Source: Rhodobacterales bacterium (GTDB taxonomy: Bacteria > Pseudomonadota > Alphaproteobacteria > Rhodobacterales > Rhodobacteraceae). Taken from it: a stretch of 64,000 bases of DNA. The stretch lies in assembly GCA_002747035.1 (NCBI GenBank), contig PDRZ01000020.1:1-64000 (forward strand), written 5' to 3'. The notes beneath the pieces are model-generated. The model was not told the DNA's origin, did no database searches, and saw only the letters and a program-made list of their open reading frames with translations. Positions 62,756-64,000 of this stretch are shown here, piece after piece. The position numbers and the translations under genes were made by a program. How positions within the stretch are numbered: position 1 is the first letter of the stretch; each line of letters begins with the position of its first letter.

Positions 62756-64000
62756 ATGGGGATTTTCATGCGGCCGGGCAAGGATCGGCACGGGAGAAAG
62801 CACGGGAAAAGCTATGGGCGCGCGGCGCGATGGGCGGTTGTGGCAAGCTGTCTTGCGCTTGCGGGGTGCGGTGGCCAAAAGGCCAAGCCGCCGTATCGTG
62901 TCCTTGCGGCGTCGGACGCGACCTGTGCCGCTCCCTTTTCGCTGGGTGCCAGTAATCGTGAAAAAGAGGCGTTGGTGAAAAACCCCGAGCGATATAAATG
63001 CGCCCTCCAGACCCATCTGCTTCCTGGTGCAGAGCGGGCGCGGGCCGCTGTGGTGGAAGAGATAGAGCGGGCGCGCGCCTTGGTGGCGGCGACAGAGGCG
63101 ACAGGCGAGGCCGGGGGGCAAGGCGTGCAAGGCGTACGGGCGGGAGAGACTGGCGCAGGGCCGACAGCGGGCGCGCCCGAGCTTGCCCGCGCACGGGCGT
63201 TGATCGAACGGGGCGGGGTGCCCGACACCCCGTGGATCCGGGCGGCACGGGTCGCGGGGCAGCGGCTTTTCCATTCGGATCAATACCATCTTGCCTATGT
63301 GGAGATGAACGACGCTGGCGTGTTGGATGTCAAAGCGTCCGGGGGCGGCGGGCAAGGCGGGCAAAAGGGCACGTTTCAGCTTGATCAGCTTCTCAGCCAC
63401 CTTGACGCCAACAGACGGCAGGGGGTGCAGAATTACGTGATCGTCTATGTTCATGGCTGGCGACATGATGCGGCGATCCGGGACGGGGATGCGTTGAAAT
63501 TCCGCCGGATGCTGGGATACACGCGGGCGGCGTTGAACACCCGTTGCGTGGAGCAGGGCCGGTATTGCAACGCCGCACTGACCGGCGTTTTTCTGAGCTG
63601 GCAGGGCCGCGTGGTCGATGAGGGGGCGTCTGACGCGAACACCGGGCAGGGTATGAATACCGGATTTGGGGCCGCGGCGGCGCTGGCCACTTTCGAAAAC
63701 CGTTGGCACAAATCCTGTGAACTGGGCGGAAGCGCGCATCACTGTAACGCGGCGCGGCCGGGCCGTGTGGCGCCGGTGGCCCGGGTGCTGCGCCGGGTTC
63801 AGGGCAAGCTGTCGTTGAAACCCGGGGATGCGACGCGCGACAAGATGATGGTGGTGGGGCATTCCATGGGCGGCAACATGTTGGCCACGATGCTTGAGCC
63901 CGAGGCGGTGAAGGCGGTTCAGCGGCGCAGAACCACGACACAAAAGCGGCGCGAGATGGGGCCGCTTCTGGGGGATCTGGTTGTTTTGCTGAACCCGGCG
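62756..64000 (+). CDS. Lipoprotein alpha/beta-hydrolase, cut by the window end
   Basis: At least 415 residues, open to the edge. A basic N-terminus and a hydrophobic stretch end in LALAGC, a lipobox, so it is probably lipid-anchored. A helical region rich in Ala, Arg and Glu follows. The hydrolase part has NYVIVYVHGWRHDA and the nucleophile elbow VVGHSMGGNM, as in DUF900-like hydrolases. The catalytic Asp and His lie beyond the window. ATG 62756 is the first in frame, and another at 62768 is possible. Substrate unknown. Confidence 0.78.
   Translation, partial: MGIFMRPGKDRHGRKHGKSYGRAARWAVVASCLALAGCGGQKAKPPYRVLAASDATCAAPFSLGASNREKEALVKNPERYKCALQTHLLPGAERARAAVVEEIERARALVAATEATGEAGGQGVQGVRAGETGAGPTAGAPELARARALIERGGVPDTPWIRAARVAGQRLFHSDQYHLAYVEMNDAGVLDVKASGGGGQGGQKGTFQLDQLLSHLDANRRQGVQNYVIVYVHGWRHDAAIRDGDALKFRRMLGYTRAALNTRCVEQGRYCNAALTGVFLSWQGRVVDEGASDANTGQGMNTGFGAAAALATFENRWHKSCELGGSAHHCNAARPGRVAPVARVLRRVQGKLSLKPGDATRDKMMVVGHSMGGNMLATMLEPEAVKAVQRRRTTTQKRREMGPLLGDLVVLLNPA

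Overview
The window is a chromosomal segment of an alphaproteobacterium, most likely a marine Rhodobacteraceae (Roseobacter group). The evidence is the high GC content, the tuf tail and tRNA-Trp pair, the hisB-hisH-DUF2147-hisA-hisF-hisE layout, a full paa (phenylacetate) cluster with two regulators, and the MetY, rlmB and tRNA-Tyr neighbourhood. I recognise no transposase, phage gene or CRISPR array.

Layout. 1-1862: the 3' end of tuf, its terminator, a two-TM membrane protein and tRNA-Trp. 2128-33902: a large surface-polysaccharide region. It holds five glycosyltransferases (GT2/GT4), a Wzx-type flippase, a Wzz-like chain-length protein, a separate BY-kinase-like ATPase, sugar-nucleotide-modifying oxidoreductases and epimerases, a WecB/TagA/CpsF transferase, an SDR, a GMC oxidoreductase and a membrane O-acyltransferase with an SGNH domain. 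Nested inside the rightward operon is a one-module polyketide synthase, an unusual NRPS and a phosphopantetheinyl transferase (5856-18525). No initiating phosphoglycosyltransferase, Wzy polymerase or Wza porin is visible here.

34127-36128 carries a crotonase and a THUMP-domain RNA methyltransferase. 36252-48216 is the phenylacetyl-CoA pathway: thiolase, paaABCDE, an extra ferritin-like Paa protein, a TetR regulator, paaK, paaI and paaG, with divergent paaZ and a PaaX-type regulator. 48277-53520 holds a Kef-type antiporter, an Lrp/AsnC regulator and a 931-residue single-TM protein. 53715-58588 carries MetY, a GT-A-like protein, a small exported protein, tRNA-Tyr, rlmB, a candidate small RNA and a CoA-binding protein. 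58701-62545 is the histidine block, and the window ends inside a lipoprotein alpha/beta hydrolase.

The most interesting system is the polysaccharide-embedded PKS/NRPS. The NRPS starts with a formyltransferase domain, has a degenerate stretch where a condensation domain would sit, and carries a luciferase-like monooxygenase inserted into an adenylation domain whose reconstructed specificity code looks like glycine. The PKS places its KR before its DH. A 71-bp palindromic element occurs twice around this region, and its core appears inverted between the two copies.
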